Below the pieces are notes generated by a model. The model did no database searches. It had not been told where the DNA came from and saw only the letters and a list, made by a program, of their open reading frames with translations. From assembly GCF_035946395.1 (NCBI RefSeq), contig NZ_DASYZI010000247.1, positions 1-6,753 on the forward strand: 6,753 nt of DNA, read 5' to 3'. The stretch comes from Actinocrinis sp035946395. GTDB taxonomy: Bacteria > Actinomycetota > Actinomycetes > Streptomycetales > Catenulisporaceae. How positions within the stretch are numbered: position 1 is the first letter of the stretch; each line of letters opens with the position of its first letter. The position numbers were made by a program, and so were the translations under genes. Shown piece after piece: positions 3,823-6,753 of the stretch.

Positions 3823-6753
3823 CTACTCCTCGGACTGCGTGACGTGCTGCTCGGCCTGCCGCGCGGCGTCTTGCTCGGCCTCGGTGATCGCGCGCTCGAT
3901 GATCGCGGCGGCGGCACGTGCGCCCGCGCCGGTGACGATGGAGAAGTGGCTTTCGTCGAGGGTGACGATGTTCAGGGCGGAGGTGTTCAGGGCTGAGGCG
4001 TTCAGAGTCGGGTTGCGCGGGGCTGGGGCGTGCGGCGCAGCGAGTGCGGTGGCGATCGGCCGCAGGCCGGTGAAGTGGTCGTCGGGCGTGCGAATTGCGC
4101 GGACCAGCAACGGCCGGACTGTTGTCGTGGCAGGGATATGACTTTCGAGCGCGTCGCAGTGATGATCGTAGACTGCGAAGAGGCGCGCGAGTTCGGCCTC
4201 TGCCAGTTCGTCGGCGAACACGCCGCGGCGCACCAAGTCGCGCTGCGTCTCGACCAAGCGTCGGCGCGTCGTGTCCGGGCCGGCGTCCCGCAGAGGACTG
4301 ATTGGCGGACAGGGCACGCCGCCGGCCAGGTCGGTGAAGAAGGCTGCGATGCGGTGTTCGGTCCCGGTCGGCGTGCCCGGTCGGCCGGTGAAGCTGTCGA
4401 GCAGGACGAGTGCGCCGATCTGTCGGCCACGGGCGGCCAGGATCCGCGCCGTCTCCAGCGCGAGCGTGCCGCCCATCGACCAGCCCGCCAGGTGGATCGG
4501 CCCCGCCTCGGCCACCCTCGCGACCTCGTCGGCGTACACGGAGGCCATCGCCTCGATCGACGCAGAGGGTTGCTCGCCGGGGAGTAGCCCGGCGGCGCGC
4601 AGGCCGAGCACGGCGAGGGACGCCTGCGACCCCTCGTCCAGCGCGTCGGCCAGTTCCCGATAGCAGAGCACGTCGCCGCCGATCGGGTGGATGAGAAACA
4701 GACGCCTGTCTCGCTGACCGCGGAGGATCGGCACGAGCAGGCCGTGTCCGTGCGCGGCGCTGGAATCGGCGCCGGAGTCGGCGTCCGCGTCGTCACCGAG
4801 CATCCGTGCCTGTGCCTCGACAGTGCGGTTGGCGAACAGCGACGAGAGCGGCGGGCGGTAGCCGAATGCCTCGTCGATCCGGTGCAGCAGCCGTACGCCG
4901 AGCAACGAGTTGCCGCCGCCGGCAAAGAAGTCCTCTGTGACTGATCGCACCGGGCGGCCGAAAACGTCCGACCAGAGTTCGCACAGTCGCGCCTCGGCAG
5001 GGGTACGCGGCGGTGTCGGCGCTGCCGCGGCGGATGTGCGTTGCGCGGGATCGAGTTGTCGGGTGAGCGCGTCACGGTCAACCTTGCCGTTGCCGCTGAG
5101 CGGGAAGCGCTCGACGACCTTGATCACGGCCGGGACCATGTACTGCGGCAGGTGCTCGGCGATTTGCACGTGCAGCTTCCCTGTGTCAGGGGCGGCACCG
5201 TCATCGGCGACGACGAACGCCGCGAGGATCGCCTCACCATGGCCGCGATCGACCGCGGCGACCGCGGCGTGCACCCCGTCGCAGGCCACGAGCCTCGCCT
5301 CGATCTCGCCGAGCTCGATCCGGAAGCCGCCCACCTTGACCTGGAAATCCCGGCGGCCGAGGAACTCGACCACGCCGCCGGGACGGTAACGCCCCCGGTC
5401 GCCGGTGCGGTAAAGCCGCTCACCGGTGCGGGGGTGGACGAGGAACGCCGCGGCCGTGCGCTCGGCGTCGTTGAGGTAGCCGTCGGCCACGCCTTCGCCG
5501 CCGAGGTAGAGGTCACCGGGCACCCAGGTCGGCGTGTCTGCGAGCCCTTGGTCAAGCACGTGAAGGCTCTGATTCGCCAGCGGATAGCCGTACGGGACGG
5601 TCGTCCAGTCCGCCGGCCGGTGTTCGCGGGCCTCGAACCAGTTCGACCAGATCGCCGCCTCGGTCGCGCCGCCGAGCACCAGCACGCGCGCCGACGGGCA
5701 GACGGCCTGGAGGCGGTCGAGCAGCGTCGGCGCGACCCAGTCGCCGCTGAGCATGATCAGGCGCAGGCTGGCCAGCGTCCGGGATGCGTCCTGCCGAAGG
5801 TGTTCCAGCGTCATCTCCATCAGCGCCGGCACCGAGTTCCACACCGTGACGCCGTGTTCCTGCACGGCGCGTGCCCACAGCGCGGGATCGGGTGTCGGCG
5901 ACGGCTGCGCGACGACCACGGTCCCGCCCTCGGCAAGGGTGCCGAAGATGTCGAAGACCGAGAGGTCGAAGCTGATCGAGGACAGCGCGATCACCTTGTC
6001 GTCCGCGCGCAGCGGCAGCCGTGCGGCGAGATCGCGTAGTGTGTTCGAAGCCTGACGGTGCGACACAACCACGCCTTTGGGACGGCCGGTCGATCCGGAC
6101 GTGTAGATGACGTAGGCGGTCGCGTCGAGGTTCGCCGGTGGGTTGGGAGTGTGGAGGTCGGGAGCGTGGGGTGCGGAAGCGTCGGATGGTGGCGGCGTGC
6201 CGAAGCGCAGGAGTGCGGGAACGGGAGCGGAGTCGGCATCAGAGTCAGAGTCAGAGTCGGCAGCGGCAGCAGCAGCGGCGTTGACGGTCGTGGCATCGGC
6301 GTTAGCGTTGGCATTGATGGCGGCATTGGCTGCACGCAGACGCGATTCGCCGTCTTTGTCGGTTACCACGACCTGGCATCTGCTGTGCCGCAGGATGTCG
6401 AGAACGCGCAGCGGGGGCCAGCGGGTGTCCAGCGGGAGGTAGGCGGCACCGGCGTCGAGCGCGCCGATTACGGACGCGATCTGCTGCCAGCCTGGCGGAA
6501 GGTGGACGGCGACCAGGCTCCCGGGCGTGACGCCCTGCGCGCGCAGTGCCGAAGCGACTGCCGACGCCTCGTCGGAGAGCTCGCGGTAAGTCAGGCTCCT
6601 GTCGGTGCTGGCGATCGCCGTGGCGTCCGGGCGTGCCTGCGCGGTGCGGTGCACGGCGGCGTTGAGCGCGGCGAGTTCCAGGTCGGTGCGCGTCGCGTTG
6701 GAGCGTTCGCGCTCTGCCGTCTGCGCGGCGGGCAACAGCGGCGCTTCCCGGCG
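3823..6753 (-). CDS. NRPS C-terminal part: (Cy/C linker)-A-PCP-TE, 5' end outside window
   Basis: The frame is open through the right edge and ends at TAG 3825-3823, with 976 residues visible. Numbering takes the TTG codon at 6735-6733 as residue 1; six more codons (RREAPL) precede it without a stop. The linker APLLPAAQTAERERSNATR resembles those after heterocyclization or condensation domains, so the true start is upstream. The A domain spans about 27-565: YTSGSTGRPKG (211-221), FDLSVFDIFG (256-265), YRTGD (442-446), GRRDFQVKVGGFRIELGEIE (460-479) and Lys551 in SGNGKVDR. Pocket residues 257, 258, 261, 300, 328, 330, 354, 362, 363 and 551 read DLFNMSLIWK, close to cysteine codes of thiazoline synthetases (DLYNLSLIWK type). 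PCP: FFAGGGNSLLG (603-613), Ser610. Type I TE, about 664-950: IHPIGG (682-687), GWSMGG with Ser753, Asp780 in VLLDS, His930 in DESHF, an intact triad. It should activate one amino acid, load it, and release the product by hydrolysis or cyclisation. Oddities are the repeat-rich insertions at about 128-205, 648-665 and 911-925. Confidence 0.95.
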   Translation of the reverse strand, partial: RREAPLLPAAQTAERERSNATRTDLELAALNAAVHRTAQARPDATAIASTDRSLTYRELSDEASAVASALRAQGVTPGSLVAVHLPPGWQQIASVIGALDAGAAYLPLDTRWPPLRVLDILRHSRCQVVVTDKDGESRLRAANAAINANANADATTVNAAAAAAADSDSDSDADSAPVPALLRFGTPPPSDASAPHAPDLHTPNPPANLDATAYVIYTSGSTGRPKGVVVSHRQASNTLRDLAARLPLRADDKVIALSSISFDLSVFDIFGTLAEGGTVVVAQPSPTPDPALWARAVQEHGVTVWNSVPALMEMTLEHLRQDASRTLASLRLIMLSGDWVAPTLLDRLQAVCPSARVLVLGGATEAAIWSNWFEAREHRPADWTTVPYGYPLANQSLHVLDQGLADTPTWVPGDLYLGGEGVADGYLNDAERTAAAFLVHPRTGERLYRTGDRGRYRPGGVVEFLGRRDFQVKVGGFRIELGEIEARLVACDGVHAAVAAVDRGHGEAILAAFVVADDGAAPDTGKLHVQIAEHLPQYMVPAVIKVVERFPLSGNGKVDRDALTRQLDPAQRTSAAAAPTPPRTPAEARLCELWSDVFGRPVRSVTEDFFAGGGNSLLGVRLLHRIDEAFGYRPPLSSLFANRTVEAQARMLGDDADADSGADSSAAHGHGLLVPILRGQRDRRLFLIHPIGGDVLCYRELADALDEGSQASLAVLGLRAAGLLPGEQPSASIEAMASVYADEVARVAEAGPIHLAGWSMGGTLALETARILAARGRQIGALVLLDSFTGRPGTPTGTEHRIAAFFTDLAGGVPCPPISPLRDAGPDTTRRRLVETQRDLVRRGVFADELAEAELARLFAVYDHHCDALESHIPATTTVRPLLVRAIRTPDDHFTGLRPIATALAAPHAPAPRNPTLNASALNTSALNIVTLDESHFSIVTGAGARAAAAIIERAITEAEQDAARQAEQHVTQSEE
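3971..4015 (-). repeat. Three imperfect 15-nt tandem units inside the TE domain
   Basis: Units of 15 nt starting TTCAG lie at 3971-3985, 3986-4000 and 4001-4015 on the plus strand. They read as LNASA, LNTSA and a diverged first unit in the protein, followed by LNIVT. The array sits just before the strand that leads to the TE catalytic His930. It keeps the frame. Confidence 0.7.
4741..4794 (-). repeat. Asp/Ala/Ser low-complexity linker between PCP and TE
   Basis: Residues 648-665 of the NRPS read DDADADSGADSSAAHGHG. The DNA is built from near-repeating GCG/GTC/GGA trinucleotides. It is an interdomain linker, where such composition is tolerated, and it resembles the insertion found in the A domain. 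Confidence 0.6.
6226..6327 (-). repeat. Degenerate hexanucleotide arrays inside the A domain
   Basis: On the plus strand, 6229-6276 is eight degenerate 6-nt units, including three perfect AGAGTC copies at 6241-6258 followed by GGCAGC, GGCAGC, AGCAGC. A second array at 6298-6327 has units of the GGCGTT / GGCATT type. They encode NANANADA, a run of seven Ala and DSDSDSDADS, at about residues 137-169 of the NRPS, between core motifs A2 and A3. The pattern points to replication slippage in two-codon steps. Confidence 0.85.

Noticed and set aside
2738..4141. Long plus-strand open frame of 467 codons
   Set aside because: It is antisense to the dehydrogenase and the end of the NRPS, and its composition (Arg, Gly, His) is that of a GC shadow frame.
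5041..6039. Plus-strand open frame of 332 codons over the A domain
   Set aside because: It is antisense to the conserved A-domain motifs and has no recognisable domain of its own.
6228..6330. CRISPR or regulatory repeat array
   Set aside because: The 6-nt units are degenerate, without spacers, in frame, and lie inside a coding sequence; they are slippage repeats.
2696..6753. Prolyl-PCP to pyrrole pathway (A domain, PCP, ACAD)
   Set aside because: The gene set is similar, but the pocket code is not proline-like (DLLYLALVCK type) and the A domain belongs to a multidomain NRPS with TE rather than a free prolyl ligase.

Overview
The window looks like chromosomal DNA of a high-GC actinomycete (Streptomyces-like Actinomycetota; the genus cannot be told). 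The signs are strong G/C bias at third codon positions, GTG and TTG starts behind strong GGAGG ribosome binding sites, and actinobacterial-style protein families. No tRNA, rRNA, CRISPR array, transposase or phage gene is visible.

Layout. Positions 1-835 carry two plus-strand genes for small, probably exported, beta-strand-rich proteins. The first is only a C-terminal fragment (2-175). The second is complete (311-835), with a clear signal peptide and four cysteines in the mature part. A hairpin at 191-235 may end the first gene. A 15-bp GC-rich hairpin at 872-921 lies between the second gene and the convergent operon and probably terminates both.

From 943 to the right edge there is one tightly packed minus-strand operon. 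Read in its own direction it holds: (1) the C-terminal part of a non-ribosomal peptide synthetase (NRPS) with adenylation (A), carrier (PCP) and thioesterase (TE) domains, open through the window edge; (2) an acyl-CoA dehydrogenase (ACAD)-like flavoprotein; (3) a PaiB-family FMN-binding-type protein; (4) a stand-alone peptidyl carrier protein; (5) a Vat/xenobiotic-type hexapeptide acetyltransferase. Genes are separated by 5 and 12 nt or overlap by 4 and 1 nt, so they are almost certainly co-transcribed and partly translationally coupled.

How they may work together (inference). The A-domain pocket reads DLFNMSLIWK, close to the cysteine code of thiazoline-forming synthetases. The residues just before the A domain resemble the linker that follows a heterocyclization (Cy) or condensation domain, so a Cy-A-PCP-TE protein is likely. 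The ACAD and perhaps the PaiB-like protein would oxidise a carrier-bound intermediate, the free PCP would hold a building block or intermediate, TE would release the product, and the acetyltransferase would tailor the product or protect the host. Cys-activating NRPS plus ACAD plus acetyltransferase recalls dithiolopyrrolone (holomycin-type) pathways. The fused TE, PaiB protein and Vat-type enzyme do not match those pathways as I know them, so this may be a new variant. The NRPS also carries unusual simple-repeat insertions.
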